Assembly (NCBI GenBank): GCA_003567835.1
Contig: PWYO01000134.1
Location: 1 to 12,580, forward strand
Length of the DNA: 12,580 bases
Direction of reading: 5' to 3'
DNA from: Actinomycetota bacterium
Lineage (GTDB): Bacteria; Actinomycetota; Humimicrobiia; Humimicrobiales; Humimicrobiaceae
Below the pieces are notes generated by a model. It ran no database searches and was not told where the DNA came from. It saw only the letters and a list, made by a program, of their open reading frames with translations. Positions 6,100-12,580 of this stretch are shown here, in pieces (position 1 is the stretch's first letter; every line of letters starts with the position of its first letter). The position numbers and the translations under genes were made by a program.

Positions 6100-9000
6100 C
6101 TAGAGGATGGAAAGGAAGATCCGGGCCAGGTCTGGGTCAAAATGGCTGCCTGCACATTGCTTGATTTCGGCAATTGCGTCCTGCTCGGACAAAGGTTTCT
6201 GATAGGGCTTTCCTTGCCGCATGACCACATAGGCATCCACAATGGCCAGAATCCGGGATAGCTGGGGTATTTGATTTTTATGCAGCCCCTGGGGATAACC
6301 GGAACCGTCCCAATGTTCATGGTGGCTTAATATTTCCTCGGAAAGCATGGAAAATTCTGGGGTGGCCATGGCAATTTTGTAACCAATCTGTGTGTGGGCT
6401 TGGACTGCTTTCCATTCTTTTGCGGAAAGGGGACCTTTTTTGGCAATGATTTTTTCAGATATGTTGATTTTCCCAATATCATGCAGGCGGACCAATAAAC
6501 GCAAACGGTCCTGTTCTGACGGTAAAAAAGATAAACTTCGGCCCATTTTGCTGGCCAGTTTCTGCATCGATTCTATATGTGATTTTGGTTCAATATTTTT
6601 TTCCTCCATCATATTTAAGAAAGCCTTGATGATGGCCTTTCTTGCGGTGCTGTTTTCAGCCAGTTTTTGGCTGTACATTCGGTCTTCGGCATCTTTTAGG
6701 ATCTGTTCCATATTTTTTCCCGAACGCCGTTTGGTAGCCTTTCCCAAAGCAGCTGAAATAGGGATATTGTTAAAAGATGCTTGGCTGAGACCGGTTTGGA
6801 TACGCTTGCATAAACGGTCAGCCGCCTCTTTGGCGGTCTGGGGAAGCAACACCACAAACTCATCTCCACCCCAGCGGGCAATGATATCCTCTTTTCGGCA
6901 ACACTGCTCCATAATGGATGCCGCTTTCTTTAACATGCGGTCTCCCATAGCATGGCCGTGGGTATCATTGACCAGCTTAAGACCATTTAAGTCTGCCATG
7001 ATGATGCTTAAGGGCATCTGTCTCTTGGTGTCCAGCCTGCGCATCTCCGTTTCCATATATGCGCGGTTATAAAGGCCGGTAAGGCTGTCATGAAAACTCA
7101 TATAACGGATTTTTTCTTCCGTTTCCTTGGCCTCGGTAATATCGACAGCTGACTCCAAGCGGACCATACGTCCATCCACCCAGCGCATGGCCTGGGCCCT
7201 GCAGTCATACCATCTCCTGGTTTTGGTATTGAAATGCTGCCACTGATGGGCCCCTTTGGGACGCCCTTCTGTGTCCAAAATCTTGTCGTTGGTGCAAAAA
7301 TCGCAGGGTCCGCTCTGGCCTTTCTGTAATTTCTGCCAGCATTTTTCTCCTAGAACCCCGCCCCAAATTTCCTCTCCGTGCCGGTTGATAAATAGAATCT
7401 CATAGGTATTTATATCCGATACATAGACTACCGCATCCATACTGTCTAAAACTTTGAGCATCCTTTGGTGCGCCATCCGGGTCCCCTGTTCCAGCTCATA
7501 TTTGACCAGGGCGCCAAAGATGGTTTCTGCCACCACTCTGAGCAGGGTAATCTCCTGCTCGGTCCAATGTTTTTTCTCTTTGACAGAGTCAAAACCAAAA
7601 AAGCCATAAATTTCCTTTTCAACATTGATCACAGGAATGGCCAGAAGGGACTGGATGGATTGGCGGTCAAATACCTTCTTGACCGCATGGGCTTCACGAG
7701 GAAGCTTCTGGGTGTCAGGAATATGCAAAACGCCTAATTGATCCATTTGCTTCTTGCACCAAGAGAAGTGGTGCAAAGGGATGTGCGTACGGTTTGGCTT
7801 CTGCGGCTCTATGCCTTTAGCACACCACTCATGCGTATTATGCATCATCTTTTGCTGGGGTAAGACCTCAAATAGATAACTTCTTCCCACTTGAAAAAAT
7901 TCTCCGGTTAATTGCAGGGCAAGATTGATGCCATCATCGATCTGGTCAGTGGGAAGGTTTATAAAAATGGAAGAAATGTCTGCCACCAGTTTTTCAAACT
8001 GCAGCTGTCCTTTTAAAGCCAGTTCTGCCTTTCGTTTTGCAGAGATATCATCAAAAGTAATATAGGTTTGAAACGGTTTTTTCTGTTTGGGGTGAAACAA
8101 TGGGGTAGCATGGATAGAAATCCATACCCGGTCATCGATGCGCGGATTGTATACCCCCAGCACAATCGGGCCCACCGATTTGCCGGTGCGCAGGGCAACC
8201 ATGGAAGGATGCTCCGAGCCCTGGACCTCTTTTCCCTGTTCATCAATCGACTTCCAGCCTGGATCTAAGGAAGTCTTACCCCCCATTTGGTCCAAGGTCC
8301 GGCCCAGGATCTTTTCAGCAGCAGGATTTGCAGAAATGATTTTGTCTTCAGCGTCCTGGTGTATCACACCATGGGCCATGGTTTCATAAAGCCTTTTGTA
8401 CTTTTCTCCTTCTGTCCGAAGCGCTTCTTGGGGCTGCTTGCTCTTGGAGATATCCTTTACCATTCCCCGGAAAACCACGGGTCTGTGCTGCTCATAGAGC
8501 ACATCCAGGCTTAATTCAGCATCCAAGGTGGTTCCATCTTTTTTCTTGAACGGAACTTCATATATCCCTTTTTTGGGGGCGGAAAGCAGATCTTTTTGTT
8601 TGATGGCATAAACATCTTTGTATAGGTTTAACGCCAAAAGTTCTTGTTTTTGTTCATAGCCCAACATCATAACCAGGGCCGTATTGACATCCATAAACAC
8701 GCCTCGGGGGGATGCAATATACATGCCGTGCGCAGACTCCTCAAAAAGGGTATGATGCAATTTCCCCTTTTGGGCCGGGGCTGCCTTCGTTTTTTCCGGC
8801 TCACCGCTATTCTGAAAAACGGCTGAGAAATAACCCCGCTTGCTGCTGTAGGCAGTAACCTGGCACCATCGGCATAAAGGATCAAAATACTGTTTAAAAC
8901 AAATGGTTTTTCCGTTTAAAGCGATTTGTCCAAAGGTGCCAATCCAGTCAAACTTTGCCTGTTTGATACCAGGAAAGACTTCTGTAGCTTTTCTGCCCAC

Positions 9001-9177
9001 CAGTTTTTCTTTGGGCATTCCGGTCATAGCCGAAAATGCAGGATTTGCTTCAAGAAATACATAGTCGGTTGCACAGCCCTTTTTATCAGTTATAATCCGG
9101 TGGCATGCAAAAGGGTCAGGCAAATGCATAAGCAGCTGTATATGTTCATTTTCATTCTTATGCAATAGTATTTCCAA
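6100..9177 (-). CDS. Multi-PAS/GAF diguanylate cyclase with C-terminal HD-GYP phosphodiesterase
   Basis: This 1025-residue cytoplasmic sensor has no membrane segment. Approximate domain order: PAS 10-125, PAS 140-245, PAS 258-385, GAF 395-565, PAS 575-685, GGDEF 690-845, HD-GYP 850-1025. The GGDEF domain has the intact active motif GGDEF (770-774) and an inhibitory-site RxxD (RKED, 761-764) at the right spacing, so c-di-GMP synthesis with product inhibition is expected. The HD-GYP domain keeps HDIGK (899-903), HTQIG (928-932) and HHEHWDGSGYP (952-962), so c-di-GMP hydrolysis is also likely. The usual DAFDAMT-like segment is changed to DAYVVMR (981-987). The fourth PAS has CDFC (625-628) and other cysteines. 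The start is uncertain: the frame opens with TTG 9177 right after a stop. TTG 9165, preceded by TTGGAAA, and ATG 9129 are alternatives. Confidence 0.9.
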   Translation of the reverse strand: MEILLHKNENEHIQLLMHLPDPFACHRIITDKKGCATDYVFLEANPAFSAMTGMPKEKLVGRKATEVFPGIKQAKFDWIGTFGQIALNGKTICFKQYFDPLCRWCQVTAYSSKRGYFSAVFQNSGEPEKTKAAPAQKGKLHHTLFEESAHGMYIASPRGVFMDVNTALVMMLGYEQKQELLALNLYKDVYAIKQKDLLSAPKKGIYEVPFKKKDGTTLDAELSLDVLYEQHRPVVFRGMVKDISKSKQPQEALRTEGEKYKRLYETMAHGVIHQDAEDKIISANPAAEKILGRTLDQMGGKTSLDPGWKSIDEQGKEVQGSEHPSMVALRTGKSVGPIVLGVYNPRIDDRVWISIHATPLFHPKQKKPFQTYITFDDISAKRKAELALKGQLQFEKLVADISSIFINLPTDQIDDGINLALQLTGEFFQVGRSYLFEVLPQQKMMHNTHEWCAKGIEPQKPNRTHIPLHHFSWCKKQMDQLGVLHIPDTQKLPREAHAVKKVFDRQSIQSLLAIPVINVEKEIYGFFGFDSVKEKKHWTEQEITLLRVVAETIFGALVKYELEQGTRMAHQRMLKVLDSMDAVVYVSDINTYEILFINRHGEEIWGGVLGEKCWQKLQKGQSGPCDFCTNDKILDTEGRPKGAHQWQHFNTKTRRWYDCRAQAMRWVDGRMVRLESAVDITEAKETEEKIRYMSFHDSLTGLYNRAYMETEMRRLDTKRQMPLSIIMADLNGLKLVNDTHGHAMGDRMLKKAASIMEQCCRKEDIIARWGGDEFVVLLPQTAKEAADRLCKRIQTGLSQASFNNIPISAALGKATKRRSGKNMEQILKDAEDRMYSQKLAENSTARKAIIKAFLNMMEEKNIEPKSHIESMQKLASKMGRSLSFLPSEQDRLRLLVRLHDIGKINISEKIIAKKGPLSAKEWKAVQAHTQIGYKIAMATPEFSMLSEEILSHHEHWDGSGYPQGLHKNQIPQLSRILAIVDAYVVMRQGKPYQKPLSEQDAIAEIKQCAGSHFDPDLARIFLSIL

Positions 9178-9521
9178 TCAATCATGAATGGTGAACATTT
9201 TTTCGAAAACCGTACTGGATTATCCTTTTACTTGACATGGTTTGCCCTCTACGCAACATAGCATCGCTTATGTGTTATTGTATTACTTTAGCGTTAATGT
9301 AGTCAAATTTATATATTTTATTATGAGAAATATATTGATACAATATGTCTCATCATGTATCCCTAGCGTTTTTTGTGCAGGCAAAAAGGTACTTATGGAT
9401 GGCGGCTACGCTTTCATCACCCGTGACCTATATGCTCAACTTGATCTAGATCATGCATGCCTATTGATGCAATGGATTTGACAGGCTGGATTATTAAAAA
9501 ATTGGAATAGCAGCAATACAT
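9178..9521. other. Intergenic region without a supported gene
   Basis: This 344-base stretch is AT-rich around 9290-9350. A perfect TTGACA at 9232-9237 (plus) has no convincing -10 at 17 bases. An open frame of 79 codons (9242-9481, plus, TTG start) lacks a ribosome site. Its last third (GKKVLMDGGYAFITRDLYAQ) looks somewhat protein-like and could be a gene remnant, but I cannot assign it. Confidence 0.4.
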
Positions 9522-10298
9522 TTAGATTCTTTTTTGGGCCAATTTGATAAACACAAGCCCTGCTATTAAGACAAAGGCTGCATAATAGGGGTAAAAACTT
9601 GTGTCTTGGATGGAAACCGAAAGAGCCGTGCTGACGGTGGCATTAATGGAAGCATGAAATATCACACAGAGCAAAACACTTTTGGTTTTGGCATAAAGCC
9701 AAGTTAGAAAACTGCTATAACCCACTGCTGACAGGGTGAAAAATAAAAAAGACCCGCCTTCATGGCCTGAGCCTGCTATGTAGAATAGAGGAAGATGCCA
9801 GAGGGCCCAGACCATCCCAATGATTATATTGATTATAAAAAGGTTCAATTTTTTGCTGAAACCAGGCTGTAGAACGCCGCGCCACCCAAACTCTTCTATG
9901 CCGCCCATAAAAATCCCTATAAAAAATGCAGGCACAAAGGATGCCAACGGCTGAAACGTTTTATCCATAAGGTACTGCCGGCTGACAGCAGATGCAATAC
10001 CAATGCCGCAAAGGCCTATAAAAACCGGGACCAGCAAGGCAAAAGCATAATACCATGGCTGCACCTTAAATTTAAAAACTCTGGAATGGAATTCTTTTAG
10101 AGAGCCTGCTTTTTTGGTTTTAATGACCGCGATATAGGCACCGATGGTTGGAGCACTCCCCCCTACAATCAACAATATGTATCCGGCTGTGCTTTGAAAA
10201 AGCATCAGTTGTGCCTGTGTTACATAGGCAAGCAGCCACCAGGCAGCCCAGGTCAAGGTAAAGGTACATGCAAGAAAAATACTATTTCTTTTTCCCAT
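9522..10298 (-). CDS. CPBP family intramembrane metalloprotease (Abi/Rce1-like)
   Basis: The 258-residue polytopic membrane protein has the three CPBP motifs in order: EEFGWR (E135, E136, R140), HLPLF (H168, F172) and FHASIN (H215, N219). These correspond to the EExxxR, HxxxF and HxxxN/B signatures that form the zinc site in Rce1-type proteases. About seven to eight hydrophobic segments are visible. Bacterial members cleave membrane proteins or peptides, and several act in bacteriocin maturation or self-immunity; the substrate here is unknown. The ATG at 10298 has only a weak ribosome site of its own. It lies inside the 3' end of a 46-codon ORF, a layout typical of translational coupling. No clear terminator follows. 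Confidence 0.88.
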   Translation of the reverse strand: MGKRNSIFLACTFTLTWAAWWLLAYVTQAQLMLFQSTAGYILLIVGGSAPTIGAYIAVIKTKKAGSLKEFHSRVFKFKVQPWYYAFALLVPVFIGLCGIGIASAVSRQYLMDKTFQPLASFVPAFFIGIFMGGIEEFGWRGVLQPGFSKKLNLFIINIIIGMVWALWHLPLFYIAGSGHEGGSFLFFTLSAVGYSSFLTWLYAKTKSVLLCVIFHASINATVSTALSVSIQDTSFYPYYAAFVLIAGLVFIKLAQKRI

Positions 10299-10422
10299 GA
10301 ATCGTCAATTCTTTGCCTGTTTTATAGAAAGGAGATGTTTTTGCATTGTAAATCATATTGGAAAACAAAACAACCATTGCATGCAGGTTTGCTAGAAAAA
10401 CAGTTCTTACACCTTTGATCAT
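10282..10422 (-). CDS. 46-residue small ORF overlapping the CPBP gene start
   Basis: The small ORF begins MIKGVRTVFLANLHAM and ends KELTIHGKKK. Residues about 5-25 are moderately hydrophobic (VRTVFL...MVVLFSNMIY), followed by a polar basic tail, so it may be a membrane-associated peptide or secreted precursor. It has the best Shine-Dalgarno in this part of the window (AAGGAGAT about 10 bases before the ATG). Its stop (TAG 10282-10284) lies 17 bases into the CPBP gene, so the two would be co-translated. The same frame is open back to an ATG at 10509, but that start lacks a ribosome site. It could be a CPBP substrate, a leader for coupling, or non-functional; I recognise no family. Confidence 0.5.
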   Translation of the reverse strand: MIKGVRTVFLANLHAMVVLFSNMIYNAKTSPFYKTGKELTIHGKKK

Positions 10423-10496
10423 AAAATTTTTTATCTCCTTAAACCACGTGGAACCATAAACGGGGGCATTGCTTGCCTTTTCTGGACAATTGGTCC

Positions 10497-10525
10497 TTTT
10501 ATCATGCATGTATGGAATATTTCAA
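10497..10525 (-). promoter_or_regulatory. Candidate promoter for the small ORF and CPBP unit
   Basis: On the minus strand, TTGAAA (10520-10525) and ATAAAA (10497-10502) are separated by 17 bases, giving a leader of about 70 bases before the small ORF. Confidence 0.4.
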
Positions 10526-10587
10526 TTGTTTAACAGCCCTTTTTAAGGACGTTTATGCTGGCAGATCCTGACGGTGCTTTAAAAAAT

Positions 10588-10610
10588 AGCCCTGCCTGTA
10601 AGGGCTTTTT
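10588..10610. terminator. Bidirectional rho-independent terminator
   Basis: AGCCCT (10588-10593) and AGGGCT (10601-10606) form a perfect 6-bp stem with a 7-base loop. TTTTTCT follows on the plus strand and ATTTTTT on the minus strand. It insulates the CPBP unit from the rubrerythrin side. The transcript it originally served is not obvious. Confidence 0.65.
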
Positions 10611-10690
10611 CTAACAGCCTTGAAAGTCTTTGGATTCTGTATTGTAAGTGTCAGAAAAGAAGCAAAACGGAAATGGATGCCAATGGATAA

Positions 10691-10807
10691 ATAAATAATG
10701 TACAGTGTAAGATTGATGATGCCAAAGCCAAGGCAGAAAGGTTATCCGCACAGGTTAACGATCTTGTCAATACGGGAAAAGCCACATTTGATAAGTTCAA
10801 AAAATAA
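10691..10807 (+). pseudogene. Remnant of a Lys/Ala-rich helical small protein
   Basis: After a stop at 10688 the frame reads INNVQCKIDDAKAKAERLSA, then a Val/Asp/Leu helix and KATFDKFKK to TAA 10805-10807. The heptad-like, charged Ala/Lys/Glu pattern resembles the C-terminal helices of YtxH-type or similar stress-related small proteins. There is no start codon with a ribosome site, and the same frame upstream (10640-10687) is broken by TAA. I read it as the 3' end of a decayed gene; the family is a guess. Confidence 0.35.
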
Positions 10808-11160
10808 GATTATGGATGTTCGGGGAACGGGACTGTTTTTAAAACCCAAATCAGTTTAGACCTTTTTTGCATAAAGGGCACACTGTAAGCAAAACCATGG
10901 GTCGCAGTAAAGTTTTTTTGAGATGGGAGAAGTTTTGCTGTTTACGGGTATTTTTTGTGTTTGCAAAAACATCCTTTCGGCCCAATTACTTTCATGGTAT
11001 CCAAATCTAATTTTTGCCACAAAAACAATCCAAAGGATCTTTAAAAAAGCTGCGTTTCGCATAAACCTATGCATAAACGGCCAAATTCTTGGATATGGCT
11101 TTTTTTATGCAGTTTGTTTTTCACACAGAGTTTATGATATCATTTTCTCTATGTAAGAAT
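10808..11160. other. Intergenic region, nothing convincing
   Basis: The stretch is AT-rich and T-rich on the plus strand. Open frames on both strands (plus 10923-11156, minus 10856-11074) lack ribosome sites and have biased, non-protein-like composition. No RNA gene or strong hairpin is evident. Confidence 0.4.
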
Positions 11161-11166
11161 AATGTT

Positions 11167-11195
11167 TTGTAAACAATAAAAATGATTATCATAAA
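11167..11195 (+). promoter_or_regulatory. Promoter overlapping a PerR/Fur-like box upstream of rubrerythrin
   Basis: TTGTAA (11167-11172) and CATAAA (11190-11195) are 17 bases apart. The perfect inverted repeat TGAT-T-ATCA (11183-11191), flanked by AA and TA, overlaps the -10 region. It matches most positions of the PerR consensus (TTATAATNATTATAA) and also the core of Fur boxes. Rubrerythrin genes are commonly derepressed by peroxide through PerR, so repression by promoter occlusion fits. Confidence 0.55.
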
Positions 11196-11240
11196 GGTAT
11201 TTGTTTTAAATGTCATTGCAACCGATAAAGGAGCCCAGCC

Positions 11241-11834
11241 ATGAAAAGCCTTAAAGGCACCAAAACTGCACAAAATTTGTTAAAATCATTTGCAGGAGAA
11301 TCACAAGCAAGAAACCGCTATAACTATTATGCATCCATTGCAAATAAGGAAGGTTTCAAGCAGATTAAAAATATCTTCAATGAAACCGCAGATAATGAAA
11401 AGGAGCATGCAAAAAGATTTTTTAAATTTCTTGTTCAGGGTTTCGAGGGAGAACTTCCTGCGGTGATCGATATAGAGGCAGGGTATCCGGTGGCCATGGC
11501 CGGCACTTTGGATAATCTAAAAGCGGCTGCCAGCGGGGAAAATGAAGAATGGTCAGAACTGTATCCCCAGTTTGCCGATGATGCAGACAATGAAGGATTT
11601 GAAGAAATTGCAACGGTATACAGATACATTGCATCTGCAGAAAAAAGGCATGAAATCAGGTATAACAAACTCATTGAAAATATGGAAAAGGATCAGGTAT
11701 TCAAAAGGAACAAAACAGAGCTATGGAAGTGCGGCAATTGCGGTTATGTCCATGAGGGTGCCGAAGCGCCTGAAGAATGCCCAGCCTGCGCGCATCCCCA
11801 AGCCCATTTTGAGCTTTTTGTAGAACCTTATTAG
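11241..11834 (+). CDS. rbr: Rubrerythrin
   Basis: The 197-residue cytoplasmic non-heme iron protein reduces hydrogen peroxide to water in anaerobes, with electrons from rubredoxin or NADH-linked partners. The four-helix ferritin-like domain (about 5-145) carries the di-iron ligands E20, E53, H56, E100/E103, E134 and H137, in GESQAR, DNEKEHA, GENEEW and AEKRHE. The C-terminal rubredoxin-like domain has C164/C167 (CGNC) and C180/C183 (CPAC) for the FeS4 site. Length and domain order match canonical rubrerythrin, and all expected ligands are present. AAAGGAG lies about nine bases before the ATG. It appears monocistronic, with a metal/peroxide-type operator upstream and a hairpin downstream. Confidence 0.96.
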   Translation: MKSLKGTKTAQNLLKSFAGESQARNRYNYYASIANKEGFKQIKNIFNETADNEKEHAKRFFKFLVQGFEGELPAVIDIEAGYPVAMAGTLDNLKAAASGENEEWSELYPQFADDADNEGFEEIATVYRYIASAEKRHEIRYNKLIENMEKDQVFKRNKTELWKCGNCGYVHEGAEAPEECPACAHPQAHFELFVEPY

Positions 11835-11894
11835 GCAGCAGGACTGCACCAAACCTAAAACTGTGCAATAACCTGTATGCCAAAGGCAAGAAGT

Positions 11895-11931
11895 GGCGGG
11901 AAAATAAAGGAGTTTGCTATATTTTCCCGCC
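11895..11931 (+). terminator. Strong hairpin after rubrerythrin
   Basis: GGCGGGAAAATA (11895-11906) is perfectly complementary to TATTTTCCCGCC (11920-11931), a 12-bp stem with a 13-base loop. The following TTATTGATT is a weak U tract, so it may act as a terminator or as a 3' stabiliser. Confidence 0.65.
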
Positions 11932-11971
11932 TTATTGATTGAAACTTTGGTTTTGCTTTACTTTTTCTCTT

Positions 11972-12223
11972 TCATTCCCTACACAGAGGCGGAATTGTAA
12001 AAACCTGTCTCGGCTGGTTAAGCTTGGGGTCTTTGCTTAAGCGCTTGTTTGCTTCCTGAATCAGCTTCCAGTACTGCAGACCACCAAAACCATGAAAGCT
12101 TTTAATCTTTTGATTGAATGTATCGCTTCTTCTTATGGTGTAATCGGCAATGACTCTAGGTGGCTTGGCAGTAGTATGAGCGGCCTTTTGCCCTTCTCTT
12201 TTTTTGCATTGCCCTCTGTACTT
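11972..12223 (-). pseudogene. Start-less LysM-domain remnant
   Basis: On the minus strand an 83-codon frame ends at TGA 11972-11974. It contains a LysM-like domain: DYTIRRSDTFNQKIKSFHG, then YWKLIQEANK and QVFTIPPL, matching the pattern YTVxxGDTLxxIAxxxYG...W..I.xANK...PGQxLxIP. LysM modules bind peptidoglycan. The frame begins after a stop (12224-12226) and has no ATG, GTG or TTG with a ribosome site. Another frame just upstream (about 12170-12257) encodes a Lys/Glu/Thr-rich linker-like run (LTKSTEGNAKKEKGK) that would join by a single-base shift. This is best explained as a decayed cell-wall protein gene. The GD of the LysM core is SD here. Confidence 0.6.
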
Positions 12224-12258
12224 TTAGTCAATCTTTTTTTGACACAGAAAGGCTCAAT

Positions 12259-12298
12259 ACTGTAAAAAATAAAAAAGCTTTGAAACTTTCGTTACAGT
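12259..12298. repeat. Inverted repeat in spacer
   Basis: ACTGTAA (12259-12265) and TTACAGT (12292-12298) are perfect 7-base arms, with a smaller AAAG/CTTT pair inside. The T tracts are inside the loop, so it is not a standard terminator. The rest of the 12224-12434 spacer shows only another short hairpin, GGCAGAA/TTCTGCC (12365-12385). Confidence 0.4.
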
Positions 12299-12434
12299 CA
12301 ATCCCGTTTGCACATTCGGCTGTTTGGAAATTTCGCTTATTGCCCCTTTGCCAAACATTTCTCCGGCAGAAAAACACATTCTGCCCATCTGGATAGGATG
12401 GACCTTTGTTGTTTAGGTGCAGCGAAAAAAAGTT

Positions 12435-12580
12435 TTAATACAATTCCCAGAAATCTGGATCCAGCATATCATAACAATAAAAACCCATAAATTCATCAAG
12501 TTTGGAGTAGTAGAAAACATCTCCCTTTAGATAAATATAGAGTCCCGTGGGATCCTTTTCATAAGGATGATAGACCCAAA
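12435..12580 (-). CDS. C-terminal end of an unrecognised protein
   Basis: The last 47 codons of a minus-strand gene enter from the right edge and stop at TAA 12435-12437. The translation is rich in Tyr, Asp and Phe: WVYHPYEKDPTGLYIYLKGD, then VFYYSKLDEFMGFYCYD and MLDPDFWELY. The composition and the clean frame look genuinely coding, unlike the other two frames of that strand. No signal or domain can be named from this fragment. A T-rich stretch follows the stop, but no hairpin precedes it. Confidence 0.6.
   Translation of the reverse strand, partial: WVYHPYEKDPTGLYIYLKGDVFYYSKLDEFMGFYCYDMLDPDFWELY

Noticed and set aside
10282..10509. 75-residue version of the small ORF starting at ATG 10509
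   Set aside because: There is no Shine-Dalgarno before that ATG, and it would start upstream of the predicted transcript start. The ATG at 10422 has AAGGAGAT.
10856..11156. Opposed ORFs of about 72-77 codons on both strands upstream of rubrerythrin
   Set aside because: There are no ribosome sites, the region is AT-biased, and neither translation resembles a protein family.
12308..12490. 60-codon plus-strand ORF near the right edge
   Set aside because: It overlaps the better-supported minus-strand C-terminal frame at 12435-12580 and has no ribosome site.

Overview
This 12.6-kb stretch looks chromosomal and most likely comes from an anaerobic clostridium-type member of the Bacillota. The grounds are purine-rich Shine-Dalgarno sites, TATAAT-like promoters, AT-rich intergenic DNA, a rubrerythrin, a DUF1638 protein and a Firmicutes-style PAS/GAF/GGDEF/HD-GYP regulator. 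The genus cannot be named from the sequence alone.

Layout from left to right. At the left edge is the N-terminal part of a GltS-type sodium/glutamate symporter homologue (minus strand), divergent from a variant PlsY-like acyltransferase (plus). A DUF1638 protein follows (plus), then about 520 bp containing a Cys-rich small reading frame apparently broken at a T run, and a hairpin. Next is an orphan 172-residue protein (plus), convergent with a 611-residue exported PD40 beta-propeller protein (minus). Divergent from that is a short-chain dehydrogenase/reductase (plus), whose leader carries two related palindromes. A 1025-residue c-di-GMP turnover protein follows (minus). The next 340 bp have no supported gene. 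After them comes a CPBP (Abi/Rce1-like) membrane metalloprotease (minus), preceded by and overlapping a 46-codon small ORF with a strong Shine-Dalgarno site.

The right part is gene-poor: a bidirectional hairpin terminator, a degraded fragment of a Lys/Ala-rich helical protein, a rubrerythrin with a PerR/Fur-like box and a strong 3' hairpin, a start-less LysM-domain remnant (minus), and the C-terminal end of an unrecognised Tyr/Asp-rich protein running off the right edge (minus).

Functionally the window is a set of mostly single-gene units, not one pathway: membrane lipid or transport genes, a c-di-GMP sensor, an oxidative-stress protein and several unknowns. Three or four small decayed or possibly decayed coding segments suggest local gene loss. 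I see no mobile element, CRISPR array, tRNA or rRNA. No complete new system is evident. The best leads are the small-ORF/CPBP pair, the twin palindromes before the dehydrogenase, the altered PlsY motifs and the unassigned C-terminal half of the PD40 protein.
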